Shown here: positions 45,437 to 57,900 of the stretch, piece by piece | How the letters are laid out: each line of letters begins with the position of its first letter | How positions within the stretch are numbered: the first letter of the stretch is position 1 | Source: Chryseobacterium sp. FH2 | GTDB taxonomy: Bacteria > Bacteroidota > Bacteroidia > Flavobacteriales > Weeksellaceae | Assembly (NCBI RefSeq): GCF_001045455.1 | Contig: NZ_LFNE01000002.1 | Location: forward strand, 124,001-188,000 | DNA length: 64,000 bases | Reading direction: 5' to 3' | Notes under the pieces: generated by a model | Database searches by the model: none | Told to the model about the DNA's origin: nothing | Seen by the model: the letters and a program-made list of their open reading frames with translations, nothing else | Translations under genes and position numbers: made by a program

Positions 45437-48400
45437 ATGCCAAATAATACACCAACACCACCATACAATTATTATCCCCGGTTATCTAATTTAATAACTC
45501 TGGATAGTCTGCCATCTTCATTAGATTTTGTAAAAAATATTGCCCAAAGCATATTTTCAAAAATATATTATAAAAACTATCAGGGAAGTATAAGCCCATT
45601 GGGAAATAGTGCCTTTTACAGCCTGAGTATAGTTTCCAAAACCAGATTGGAATTTAATTTGGTTTATGGATTAAAATTTGTTCTCAACCGAGACCATCAG
45701 GATAATAGCATTTCTTCTTTTCCTGTAACCGTTCAATACAACTGGCCTGTAATTGCCTACCTGTCGCAATTTAATTTAGACAGTTTTTCTTTCTCTCCGG
45801 AAGAAATTTATAATATAGCTTTAGTCAGCCTGAATATTTCAGAAGAAACTGTTATTAATGAAGCTATAAATGTATTTACTGATACAACTGGAGATCCTAT
45901 ACACAAATTTGTGGATGATCTTAATGCAGAATTAGGCTCATCATTATCTACACCTATCCCTTATCCTACATCAGAAAACAGAATAGAGGAGCTCACACAG
46001 TCCATTAATGCAAGTTATGGAGAGGGTGCTGCTTTTGCTACGTACATTCTGGATAGTTCAAATTTGTCCAATACAAAGAATAACCTAAAACTGTTTTTTA
46101 AGAGAATACTTCCTCAAGATGTAGAAGACTATATTAAGAGCATCATAAAACCTCATGCTTTAGTTACCTTGGAAAGTTCTGCATCCATAGAATTTCCTAG
46201 AAATGTTTTAAGGCCATGGATCGCACAGAATGTAAATGGCTCACTGGTATTAACACCTGATCCTGACGAAAGCCATAAGACGAGTTTCGATTTTGCAAAA
46301 GCAATCTTTTATGCCGATACTGAAGCGGGAATAGGATATAATCTGGATTTAGCCGGAACGCTTGGCCCTACTGCCTATTCTGAGATCGCCAGCACAGGGC
46401 TTCTTATCCAGATAGAAAGACTGAAAATAGATTTAAGTAAAACCAAAAATATTCCCGAAGCTGATGCATTTGGTTATCCTGCTGATTTTACCGGAGTATA
46501 TGCAGATGCCCTATCTGTAACACTTCCTCCAAAATGGTTCAGTAAAGATCAGGATATTCAGTCGACTTTACGGATAGCTGGTTATAATCTTATCATAGGA
46601 TCAGGAGGAGTTACGGGGACTTTTGCCTTGGAAGCGGTTGCTGTTTCAGATAGTTTAGGAAACGTAACCTCTTTTTATGGAGATAAATTTACCTTTAATT
46701 ATCCTGTAACTGCATATAAAACAGATGCCAATCAAACAATAGTACCTGTTGAGATACTTGATGATGTAGATCTGTTAAATTATATCAATTCTCTTCCGGA
46801 TGAAAGCCGATACACCTTTAAATATCCTCTTTCAGTAACAGAAGCAGGGACAAATACAATAGAAGAATTTAGTACTCAGGACCAGTTCCGTGCATATATT
46901 AATTCTTTTTATACAGGGAATTATGATTATATGTGGCTTCGTCTTGGGAAAGAGCCAAGTAAATCATGGAGATTAGGCTTTAAGAAATTTGATATATCTT
47001 TCTTCCATGGTCAGGTTACCTCTTCTCATTTAGAAGGAAGGTTAGAGATCAAAAAATTCAAAAAAATAGACAGCAATGGGAATCCTGAAATTTTATACAT
47101 AGATATTTTAGGGGAATGGGAGAGCAGTGCAAATTTTAAATTATCAGCTGCATTTACACCTGGGCTGAAAATGAATTTGTTTAATATTTTGGATTTTTAT
47201 CTTCAGAATATTGAGATTGGTAAGCAGAATGATAATTTCTTTATTACCGCCGATACAAAAATAGAATTTCCTGAAGGATCTTTCGGAGCAAAGCTTCTTA
47301 ATAACAAACCGTTAGATCTGCCGGCAATCCGTTATTATGCTAGTGGGAAATTTGAGATTATAGGTGGAGCAGCCATAATTCCAACCAATCTCCATCTTGA
47401 TATTGGTCCTGTAAAGATGGCTGTAACAGGATTGCATTTCGGAACAATCCAGCGTGAGCGAAATGGAGTGATACGAAGCTATAATTATGTCGGCTTTGAT
47501 GGAGGCATCAGTGTAAGTCCTTTAGGATTGGATGTTAAAGGCAACGGAGTGAAATATTATTATACCAATGATAACGACGAGCACGGAGGAGACGGAGACT
47601 CATACTTCCACATCTCGACACTTGAAGTAGATCTTATCATACCGGGAAGTGCAAGTGCAGACAGCGCCGTAGCGATTATCAAAGGAGCATTAACTATTCC
47701 CGAACCGGGAGTCTCTACAGAATACAGAGGAAAAGTTTCTATTAAGCTTCCAAAGGCAAAAATCTACGGTTCCGCAGAAATGGCATTTGACCCGAAATAC
47801 CCTGGCTTTTTTGTGGATGCGAGTGTAGAATTTCCTTCCGCCATTCCTTTGGGAACCTTTGGAATATTTGGGTTTAGGGGGCTCATTGGTTACCGTTATG
47901 TAGCAGAGAAAAGAGCCGTTCCAGGAATGACAGATAATGACTCCTGGTACGATTACTATATTGCTCCTAAGCGGGGGATCAATATGGATAAATTCATTGG
48001 ACCGAAATATACCCAAGGCTACAGCAATGCATTCTCCATAGGATTTGGAGCATCGTTAGGAACGATGGATGGCTCTGGAAGTATTGCTTCATTGAGAGCG
48101 ATGATGCTTCTTTCCATTCCTAGTATGTTTTGTATCGATGCAGGATTAACCATTTTGAGCAGTCGTTTAGGCTTAGCTGAAGATGATCCTAAAGAACCTC
48201 CATTCTATGCCTTTGTCATTATCGGAGATGATTCACTTGAATTAGGAGCAGGAGCCAATTATCAATTGAATAAGAAAAACGGTTATATCGTTGATATTAA
48301 AGCAGAAATCCAGATGGGCTTCTTCTTCAAGAACCAAAAACCTTGGTATATCAATTTCGGAACTAAGCAGAAACCAATTACCATTACGGTTTTCAAAAAT

Positions 48401-51400
48401 ATACTAAGTCTGAAAATGCAAGGCTTCCTGATGATTTCGGCCAAAGGGATTGAAGCGGGAATGAGGATAGATATTAACCTGAATTTATTCATTCTCAAAG
48501 CATGGATCATTATAGATACCGGAGGATATATCAGCTTTGAAAAACGACAATTAGGAGGTTATATGTATTTTGAGGGCGGAGCAGAGCTTAATCTTTTCAT
48601 TATTAAAGTTTCTGTAGTTCTCTCTACCTATTTCCGTGTGGAACTGGAAAAACCATTCCTGATCCTTGCAGAACTCTTCTTTGAATTTAAGTTCAAGATA
48701 TTATTTATCAAAATAAAAATCAAAGTACATCTTGTTCTTAAATGGGAAAAGAACGGTGACTTGGATACTACACCGATTGCACCGATTACTAATAATAATG
48801 CTCAGGCAAACGATGAGGAATACCCTAAATACGACCAGACGGAAAATGCAGTGAAAGGAATTCATATGCTTACCGCAGAAGAATTTATTGTCACATATTT
48901 TGACTATATTCCCAATCCGGATAACCAATTGGAATTGGAAAAAATGCCGATTATTCCTTTGGATACCTATATTGACATCAAAGCTGAAAAAGGGTTGATT
49001 CCAAGTTCCGCAACGGATTTGAAAATTGGTGGACACAGTAGCGGAGCAAGCAATTATCTGGATCTTATCCCGCCTCAGAAAGTACAGCCGGGAGGTCATG
49101 TATTAAGACAGGTAAAACATAAATATTCTATAGAAGACGTTACTATTAAGTTTTATAAAAATGGGCAATGGAAAGATTACCATCCTTTTGAGGCCATAAT
49201 TCCGGAAGTATTACCACCTAACAGCCCACTACAAAATGCAGGACAGTTTAAAATCGGGTTTTGGCAAAAGAATAACGACCAGTATGACACCATCCGTATT
49301 TTAGGGATGTCTCCGTTTTCATTTTTGGAACAGGGACTGCCGGGCTGGTTTATCCCGGAACAGTATGGTATCACCCCGTCTGAAATGTTCTGTACCGAAC
49401 ATATAGAAACATGGCATACTTCCAATGTGGAAAACGAGGCTTTGGGCACATTATTCTATCCTCCAACGCAATATCCAAGTCAATTAATTGACGGAGCTTA
49501 TTATCTTCTTATGGGAGGGGGAGCAGGATCTTATATTCCGGGGCCAAATGGAACGCTTATTTTTATTCCGGGAACTGGTACAATGGAGGTAAGCAATGCT
49601 GCTAATCCTCATGGATATTCTCAGTCATTGAAATTTTCCAATAGCAATACATTGGTTATTACCTTGCCTGAAGAGTCAGGAAAAGTGAGACTGTGGCTTA
49701 CTACATTAGGTAGCGGAGTAACAATCAGGTTGTACAAAAATGTGTACAGTAATTCGATTATGCAGAATTACCAGCTAATCACCGAAATATATAAGACCAA
49801 GATTGAGTTGGCTGGTGTAGTAGAGTATCTGGCGAGTGATTTTTCGGATCAGTATGTATCCAAAATAGAGATCATTCCGAACCAGGTGAACCAGTCCGCA
49901 ATTGATGCAGTTAATATACAGATCGCACAACTTTGGGCCGATGCAGCTGCGCAGAATAATGGCGAGGTTAGCATCATTATTTTGACTCCCCAACAACAGC
50001 AAACCTATGATTATCTTTTAGCACAATTGAATGAACTGACGATGAATTCCTGTAGCGGGTCAGACTGTCAGAAAGATCCCATACTGTGTGAATTTTTGGA
50101 AAACTTAATATCCACATTGAATAACTGTATCAATTATCAGGCATCTTTCCAGGATAACTGGAAATGTTTTTTGGGCATGGTAGATATGATCATAGAATTC
50201 GACCAGGCTTACCCTCAATACAATCTTTATCATCAGTTAGAGACAGAAATTCAGAGTCTTTTAACCTATCCTGAAAGGGTAAGACCTCCTGTGTTGGGCG
50301 GTGCACTCCAGGAAGCTCAGATTATATTTAACCATATTTCTCAAATAGGGGATTGTGACTGTAAAGGAGACGATAATGGTATCAAAGAGTGTGTTACCTC
50401 TTTGCAGCAGGTATCTTGGTTAACAGCAATAGATTATGAATATCAACAAACTATCCCAAGTCAGCCGGCAGTGCAGCAGGATGTTCAGTTGATGACAGAT
50501 GCAATAACTCATGTGGTGCAACCTATCTGGAGACCGAATACTGTATTCTGTCTGCACATGAAGCTCAAAGATCAGGTGAATGATGCCAACGACGGGATCT
50601 TTGACTATTACTATGGTTTCAGAACAGCAGGACCTTTAGGACATTTTGAGAAAAGAAGACTGGATTATATTAAGCCTGATACAACATCTGAGCAGTATCC
50701 TATCACCACACTGAAATCCTATATTGATATGAGGAGATCTTATCCGAATGCTGATGGGAATCTGAACAGGGCAAAACCATTATTTTATGGACATAATCAG
50801 TGTAATATCAACATTTTCTTTATCACCCCATATATCTTTAATATGTTTAAGGAATGGAAACCCTATCAGGGAGCACCGAAATTATTGGGAGCAATCAATA
50901 TAGCCATTAAAGATCCTGTTACCGATGTTATTATCCCTTATCCGCTACCTTCAAACTGGGCACAAAATGAAACTGTTCCGACTCCGGATGCTAATGGAAG
51001 CACCTGGGTAGATGATAATGGTCCTAATTTACCGGTTAACATCCAGATTTTGAATAGCTATATTCAACAGGTTAATGCCAATAACAGTTCTATTCATTGC
51101 AGCATAGATTTGGGAGATCCTATCAAGCCTTTAGCCTACAGTTACACGGTAACGTTGACCAATCTAAAACCTGAGAAACTCTACACAGCAATTATGTATA
51201 ATGCATTTGATGAAGATGAAAACGGTATGTATGAAGCACAGAAAGACAGCAATAATAAAATTCTTTATGAAGAAAATCAAAAAGTACACGATTTTGTATT
51301 CCAGACATCAAGATATGCTGATTTTAAAGAGCAGGTAGAAAGTTTCATGCTGAAAGAATATGATGATCAGAACGTTCTTGTGGATGAAAAAGATGCAGTG

Positions 51401-51889
51401 TATAATGTCAAAGTGAATCTTAAACCGCAGCAGATAGATGATATGTATCTACAGGTATCAGGGAATGGAAGCAACGCATTACTTGAACAAATGAGTGATA
51501 TCTATTCCGATCCTTTTGACAGGGTAATCGAAGGAATTATGGGAATACAACCTTTAGATGTTGCAAAAACCACAGAATTTGTAAAAATCATTGATGAGAC
51601 AGAGAACGTTATAGCCCTTATTGTAAGAAATCCTGAGCCTTTCAATGATCCAAAAATCCCAACGGATGAACTGAAAGATACTTTAAAAGTGTTAAGCCTT
51701 TCAGGTCAGGAGAATCTGGAATTCAAGGTGCTATTCTCGAAAGATGCATCACAAATCCTGATTATGCATAAAGATAAAAAGATAGAGAACAAGGAGCTGA
51801 GTTTCAAATTTAGATATAAAACTTGGAATGGTACTGCTTATCAAATTATGCAGGAACTGATTACAAAAATAATAAATATAAACGACTAA
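45437..51889 (+). CDS. Giant leaderless beta-rich protein (2,150 residues), first of the giant pair
   Basis: No signal peptide and no lipobox. Residues 1 to about 900 are beta-strand rich with many glycine turns (VGFDGGISVSPLGLDVKG, LPKAKIYGSAEMAFD, PLGTFGIFGFRGLIGYRY), in the manner of large beta-sheet DUF6603-like proteins; this resemblance is by eye only. About 960-1106 is a run of alternating hydrophobic strands (LNLFILKAWIIIDTGGYISF, FLILAELFFEFKFKILFIKI) that could line a hydrophobic groove. Cysteine clusters lie near 1536 (NSCSGSDCQK) and 1637 (CDCKGDDNGIKEC). The C-terminal third has acidic, proline-rich surface-like segments. It is followed after 11 bp by another giant gene. I do not recognise a function. 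Confidence 0.7.
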   Translation: MPNNTPTPPYNYYPRLSNLITLDSLPSSLDFVKNIAQSIFSKIYYKNYQGSISPLGNSAFYSLSIVSKTRLEFNLVYGLKFVLNRDHQDNSISSFPVTVQYNWPVIAYLSQFNLDSFSFSPEEIYNIALVSLNISEETVINEAINVFTDTTGDPIHKFVDDLNAELGSSLSTPIPYPTSENRIEELTQSINASYGEGAAFATYILDSSNLSNTKNNLKLFFKRILPQDVEDYIKSIIKPHALVTLESSASIEFPRNVLRPWIAQNVNGSLVLTPDPDESHKTSFDFAKAIFYADTEAGIGYNLDLAGTLGPTAYSEIASTGLLIQIERLKIDLSKTKNIPEADAFGYPADFTGVYADALSVTLPPKWFSKDQDIQSTLRIAGYNLIIGSGGVTGTFALEAVAVSDSLGNVTSFYGDKFTFNYPVTAYKTDANQTIVPVEILDDVDLLNYINSLPDESRYTFKYPLSVTEAGTNTIEEFSTQDQFRAYINSFYTGNYDYMWLRLGKEPSKSWRLGFKKFDISFFHGQVTSSHLEGRLEIKKFKKIDSNGNPEILYIDILGEWESSANFKLSAAFTPGLKMNLFNILDFYLQNIEIGKQNDNFFITADTKIEFPEGSFGAKLLNNKPLDLPAIRYYASGKFEIIGGAAIIPTNLHLDIGPVKMAVTGLHFGTIQRERNGVIRSYNYVGFDGGISVSPLGLDVKGNGVKYYYTNDNDEHGGDGDSYFHISTLEVDLIIPGSASADSAVAIIKGALTIPEPGVSTEYRGKVSIKLPKAKIYGSAEMAFDPKYPGFFVDASVEFPSAIPLGTFGIFGFRGLIGYRYVAEKRAVPGMTDNDSWYDYYIAPKRGINMDKFIGPKYTQGYSNAFSIGFGASLGTMDGSGSIASLRAMMLLSIPSMFCIDAGLTILSSRLGLAEDDPKEPPFYAFVIIGDDSLELGAGANYQLNKKNGYIVDIKAEIQMGFFFKNQKPWYINFGTKQKPITITVFKNILSLKMQGFLMISAKGIEAGMRIDINLNLFILKAWIIIDTGGYISFEKRQLGGYMYFEGGAELNLFIIKVSVVLSTYFRVELEKPFLILAELFFEFKFKILFIKIKIKVHLVLKWEKNGDLDTTPIAPITNNNAQANDEEYPKYDQTENAVKGIHMLTAEEFIVTYFDYIPNPDNQLELEKMPIIPLDTYIDIKAEKGLIPSSATDLKIGGHSSGASNYLDLIPPQKVQPGGHVLRQVKHKYSIEDVTIKFYKNGQWKDYHPFEAIIPEVLPPNSPLQNAGQFKIGFWQKNNDQYDTIRILGMSPFSFLEQGLPGWFIPEQYGITPSEMFCTEHIETWHTSNVENEALGTLFYPPTQYPSQLIDGAYYLLMGGGAGSYIPGPNGTLIFIPGTGTMEVSNAANPHGYSQSLKFSNSNTLVITLPEESGKVRLWLTTLGSGVTIRLYKNVYSNSIMQNYQLITEIYKTKIELAGVVEYLASDFSDQYVSKIEIIPNQVNQSAIDAVNIQIAQLWADAAAQNNGEVSIIILTPQQQQTYDYLLAQLNELTMNSCSGSDCQKDPILCEFLENLISTLNNCINYQASFQDNWKCFLGMVDMIIEFDQAYPQYNLYHQLETEIQSLLTYPERVRPPVLGGALQEAQIIFNHISQIGDCDCKGDDNGIKECVTSLQQVSWLTAIDYEYQQTIPSQPAVQQDVQLMTDAITHVVQPIWRPNTVFCLHMKLKDQVNDANDGIFDYYYGFRTAGPLGHFEKRRLDYIKPDTTSEQYPITTLKSYIDMRRSYPNADGNLNRAKPLFYGHNQCNINIFFITPYIFNMFKEWKPYQGAPKLLGAINIAIKDPVTDVIIPYPLPSNWAQNETVPTPDANGSTWVDDNGPNLPVNIQILNSYIQQVNANNSSIHCSIDLGDPIKPLAYSYTVTLTNLKPEKLYTAIMYNAFDEDENGMYEAQKDSNNKILYEENQKVHDFVFQTSRYADFKEQVESFMLKEYDDQNVLVDEKDAVYNVKVNLKPQQIDDMYLQVSGNGSNALLEQMSDIYSDPFDRVIEGIMGIQPLDVAKTTEFVKIIDETENVIALIVRNPEPFNDPKIPTDELKDTLKVLSLSGQENLEFKVLFSKDASQILIMHKDKKIENKELSFKFRYKTWNGTAYQIMQELITKIININD

Positions 51890-51900
51890 GAATACACAAA

Positions 51901-54900
51901 ATGAATTTTTTAAGATATTATCCTTACGAATCAGAAGAAGCTAAGATATACCATTCCAAAAGAATAAAAGAGGATATCTTTTTAGCTGGATATTTCAAAG
52001 GATCTTCGGGAGTATTCACCCGTCTTGATTTTACCGGAAATCCTATCTTTCAGAAAGCATATAATTTTTCAGATACGATCTCGCAAGTTTCTTTTAGGAA
52101 AATCATTCGAAATACAGAAGGGCTGATCCTCTTAGGGCTAGAAAAAACAGGAAAAGAAGAGAACATTCCGTTCTTATTAAAGGTCAATTTTGAAGGAGAT
52201 ATTATTTGGTACAAAAAGTTTCCTGAAATTATTGTAAATAATGAAGAAATTTTTCTCGAAGAAATTAATAATTTCCAATTTGGACTTGGTTTTTTCGATC
52301 TTGGAGAACAAAAAAGCAAAGTGTTTCTTTTTGATGAAAGAGGAGAAATTTTTCTTCAGAATGATATTAACAGTATTGATGAAAGATATACTTTCATAAT
52401 ATCCGGTCTGAACTTTCATAATGAAGAGATATTGATATGCGGAAATGAAAGTGATCCTAAAAATGAGAAGAAGCTTCCTAAGGGAATCCGTATTATTGCC
52501 GATCTGGGTTTTAAGGATATCAATGCCGAATATATAATTTATAAAGAGGATTTTATCATTCTTACGTCAATTCAATACACTGAAAGAGAAATTATTTTAA
52601 CAGGATTAACTTGGGATACACCACAAATACCTCTGGTTTTTGAATATAATCATGGATTAGGATATCTATTTGATAATTATGCTGGGGTAAAAACAAATTT
52701 TGTTTTTGGAGATGATTATTTTGTTATATATACGGAAAGTGATGAAATATCCAGGATTCAATATGGTGCAGGGACAGAGTGGAGTGGTGTTTTTCAAATG
52801 GAAGACTTTAATATTAATGATGTTTCCGAAGACCTCATGCTTTTACATGGAGAAGATAAAAATATAGATTTTGCAGGAATCCTTAATCCTGATTTTGAGT
52901 CCTGTAAAACCACCCCTATTGAGCTTATTTCTTTCAGCTTTATTGAATTTGTAACTGAAAGAACAGAAATCAACATTAAGGAGACCCGCGTAGAGAATTA
53001 TTATGGTGAAGGTATTGAGAAACAGGATCTGGAAAACGGATTTAGTGAGGTCTGTGACGGAGGCGGAATAACGGTAACATTTAATCAATTTTCCTCACTT
53101 CAGACTCCTAATTTTTATTTGCAGGCTGTAGGTTCTACCGGTAGTGATAGTACCCAGGGAATGCATCTTCGCTGGAGTTTTGGTGGAGAACTGGGAGAAA
53201 ACCATTTACCAAAAGGTAATCTTGCTTCCACCAATGTAAACTTTAATAAACCCGAAGATTTTGTGAAAATCTACCGGGCACCCTATGTAAAATCTATATT
53301 TACATTAGACTTATCTGTAGCTCCTCAGTTGATAGACGACAGCCAAAAACTTTGGGTGTACAAATTCAATAACAATACCCGTATTTTTTACATCTATTTT
53401 AAGAATCAAAATAAATACGCTCAGGTTAGGGCTGGGATTAACCCACTTACCAATCCTTTAGGATTTATCATCCAATATGGTAATGAACTTATTGAAATAC
53501 AATGCAGATCAGATTTGTTTTTTGCCTGTAGTTTGGTTATTAACAATCAGAGTCCGACAAGTTCATTACAATTAGAGACACTTTCTCTACCGGAGAATAA
53601 TAATACACTTTCGCAATATCTCAGTTACAGAAAAAGACTCAGTTTCTGGGACCTTAATTCCAACTATTTTAACGCTGAACACGGGAAAACGATACGTTAT
53701 CGTCCTGATGGCTGTATTGTAAAAGCCCTACAGTTTGAATTTTATTCCGATTTCATTGTCAGCACCAACAATGGACAAGGATGGACACTTCTGGGACAAT
53801 TTTCCTTGACCACAGATGGGAATGAAGCTTTTAGCAGACTAGATCCAATACCACAATCCAATCCTGTTAATGGAGCTTGGCTTCGTTATAATGATGCTGC
53901 GTATGTAAATACGAATAATTACAAGACAAAATGGGAACACCCATCTCAAAACCCATTAGACAGGGATATTAAAACGGTAGTGGAGCAGTATATTAAATTA
54001 AGTGATCTGCAACCTAATCCTAAAGCTTTTGAAACACTTAATATTAACCTTGCAAACAGCAGCATTAATACTTCTGCAACTATTTCAAATGGTGATCCTG
54101 GTCAGGGAGATACACAAATATCTAATCTGGATATTTTGAATGTTGCCGCTTTGGATTACCATACTGCCAGAATGTTGGGATTGGGGCATTTGGATATAGG
54201 CAGTGATGCTTTAGGCGTAATTGGAATCAATGAAGGGTTTATTTATCTGGCAGAATATTACACCAATGCCAATTTGGATATTAAGGCTACAGAAAAAAAT
54301 ATGCAGCTATTATCTATGTCGTTACCAACCAATATTTTTAGTGAGCGTTTATCTCTACCAGTAAAGCTTTCACAGATTGTTACGGGAATGGGTACACCCA
54401 ACTCAAATTTATACGATAGTAACGGCTATTCTCCGGACGGTAAGACAAGATACATCAGTCTTTACAATGAATCTTTGGATACTGACCAGATAAATCCAGT
54501 ATTTTTTTCAACAGACAATCTTTACGATGCCTCTAAATTTACCAACCCAGTATATGCAGGATTAGAATATCGTATGGTAAAACCAGGCGAAACTGATTTC
54601 CATATTTGGGCAAAACCAGAGCTGTCACATGATACCGCATATCTTAATATTGACAGTGCTTCGGACTCCTTTGAGGTTATACCTATTCAGATTCCTGATG
54701 CGAATACGCCTCTTTATCTTCATAAGCAGAAGAAGAATGGAACCTATTTTTACATGAGTTACGGAATCAACTGGTTTTCAAGAGCTCAGTACGGTCAGCC
54801 GGAACTTTCGATTGTTACCGACATTAAACCGTTTAACGGTTTGCTTCCTCCTTCATTGTGCAGCAGCTTTCTGATTCAGAAAGAATTTCCGTTGATGTTT

Positions 54901-57900
54901 ACTTCGCAGGAAGAACAAAACCGTTTAATAGCAATTCCTGCTCTGACAGACAAAACTTTGGTACGTCATACGTTTGATTATCATATTTATCAGGAGGGGG
55001 TAACCTATCCTATTCCATTTGATAGTGTGATACAAGATTCGGTGTATCTTTCGGACCCAAACAGTTTGTTTCCGGATAATGAAGAAATTTTTGCCGATGA
55101 TATAGAAATTTATTTCAGAAAATTTGTACCGAGAACGATTACGGCTAGAGTAAAGGAGCAGAATCAGCTTCCGGTAATTATGCATCATTCAGGCAATCAA
55201 TTGTTAGCGATCATTGAAACTGTTGATTATCCTGTGGCAAGTTCAGGTTTTACGGTTGACCCGAACAATCCGAATAATTTGATTTACAATGAAATCTGGA
55301 GATCTGAAATACCTGCAGGATCTACCGCTAATGATTTTTTAGGCGGAATATTCTTGTTGGATAATGAAAGCTATGTAATCCATGAAATTACACTAACAGG
55401 TACAGGACTTCAATTCACAGTATTCAAGAAAGTAGTAAGTGATGCCATGATGTCCGGAAATACCAATTCAACATTTACAGCAACTCAATTAGCAGTTCTT
55501 CCGTCTTATGATTCTTCTACAGAAGGTATTTTCAATGCAACTGAAAACATGCAGAATGCTGCAAGCTGGGGATTCCAGAATCCGAATTCACTGAAAGTAA
55601 AAATAGGAGATAGTAACTGGACACTCCATCGGGAAATTATAGAAAACCAACAGGCAAATGGTACTCCACAAAAATATTTGGAAAAGTCCAGAGGAATATG
55701 GAAAGATGCAAAAGTAGAAATGCTTTTTGAAGATTTGCACAGCTATCAGCCGTTAAATTCAAATCTTCCGGTAATTACTTATGATCCAAATAATCTTCCT
55801 AAAGTACATCAGGGAGTTTACAAAATTACCTTTACAGGCTTTTCTCTTGCGCAGCATAGCCAATATTCTCAAAATTCTCATTCAGTAGAGTGGAACAAAG
55901 GATATATAAGACTGTTCAATGTGGAAAACTTTAATCCGGGAGGATGGCCAAAAGACAGCCGAAGCATATTCAAAGTAGTAAGAACTGAAAATATAGGAAC
56001 GAACAATGATTTGGTGCTATATATTTATGATGAAAACTTTGCTATTGAAGAAGACACAGGTGCGAACACTCCTATACTGCTGCACCAAAATCAGGCAGGA
56101 AATTATATTTCTAAGCCAACTGATCCGGTTACAGGAAATTCGGTTAAAGTAAATTATTACCCGTCGTATAAAGTTTATCTGTATAAAAACACAACTAATA
56201 ATCTTATTTCAGATTCTGTGCTGCCACAAGGAGATGAAGACACTCACTATTCGGTTTTCGGCTTCAGGAGTGTGGATAATAACACGACAGATATGCAAGG
56301 TAATCTGTATAAATCAAAATTCAGTACCCCAAGTCTGATGTTTGGCAGTGCAATTATAGAACCTATGCAACCTGAGCTACCTACAGGTTCGGTTTTTGCT
56401 ACCCGTCCGGATAAATATGGAAAAGCTACCTACAGCTTCCTGACAAAATACACACATAAGCCTCATTCTGTTCAATTTTTCAGAAGTGATGAAACGGCTT
56501 TTTTAAATGCTCTTTATGAATTTAATACGATAGGGGAGATTAAAGCAGCTTTGGAGAGTTTAGGCGGGCAGAATGAAGAATATTTTAATGACCGGTGGAA
56601 AAACTTCTTAGATTTTGAAAATTTAGAAGCACTTGGAGATTATACAGGTTATCCACTTACATCCAGTATTCCTTATAAGTTTCCTTTACCGGATAGTATT
56701 ACATTTTTTAAAGCGATTAATCAATTTATTACAGAGCATAATGATTATTTTGATTTGCAGGTAGGAAGTACTTATTATTGCGAGCAGATTCCAAACACTC
56801 AATTTGGATTTACGAACTTTAAAAAAGTAATTATTAAAGCAATTCCTAATCAATCTGAAGAACTGTTGTTTGTTGATTTTGTGATGGAGGCTATTCAGAA
56901 CTGTTTTATTCCGCTTACTGAAGTTCCGGTTATTTACAAATATATAAAGAAACTAAACTCGGGATATCGCCCTAAGAATCTGAAGCAAAACCTTAGAGAT
57001 TCTAACGGGTACTTATTAAACCCAATAGATCCGACTTTCGATATGGCTCCAATGGCTGCTATTTATAAAGAAACACCTCAACATGAAACCCTGTTTACAG
57101 ATTTCACCCTTGACGGTTCTTCAGATAATTTTTATTTTTATGGAGTCAGGGAAATGGGAACACAAATGAAGCTGAGCGGATTCAGTCCATTTTTAGGCCC
57201 TATCCGTCTGGTCAATTCTAATCCGGCGGAACCCCCAAAAATCAAAAGCTTACTTCCTATAGTAGAAAATAAAACTCTGGGAATATCTTCAAAAATAAAG
57301 ATAGAAATCAATCCATATCCGAATGTACAGAAAATTAGTCAGATTTCTGTTTATAGAGCAACCAATAAGCTGGATGCAGAATCTGTATTGAGCATGAAAC
57401 TGATAAAAATGGCTAATATAGCGGACGTAGAAACTGAGCAGGTTTCAGGAGCATGGGTTGTTTATGATGATTTTGAAGATTTGGATTACAAACCTTATGG
57501 CGATGCCCTTTTCTATAAAGTTGTAGTATCCAGAACGGTTGAATATACTATGACTGATTATGATACAGGAACTCCTACCTCTCAGGTTATTGTAGAACAG
57601 GCGCCTTCCTTATCTTCTAAAACAATCGTTACGGTTCTGGTAGAAAATTATAATCCTGAAGCTCCGGAATTGAATTATAACTCTGAACCTGTGACAGGTG
57701 ATACTATTACTTCGGTAATCCTGAACTGGGAACAGACTTGTTACAAAGGAAAGTACCATTTGTACAAATTAAGCAATGAAGGGAGCTGGAAAGAGATAGC
57801 GAGGATAAATATTGACGAAAAAGATATTGAAAAAGCACATTTGTATTTATTTGCAGAACCTGTCACTATTCCGCCTATAGATCCTTATTGGGAGATGGTA

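Noticed and set aside
51823-51900. Earlier start for the second giant protein
   Set aside because: It would lie inside the preceding gene; ATG 51901, 11 bp after that gene's stop, gives the natural operon spacing.
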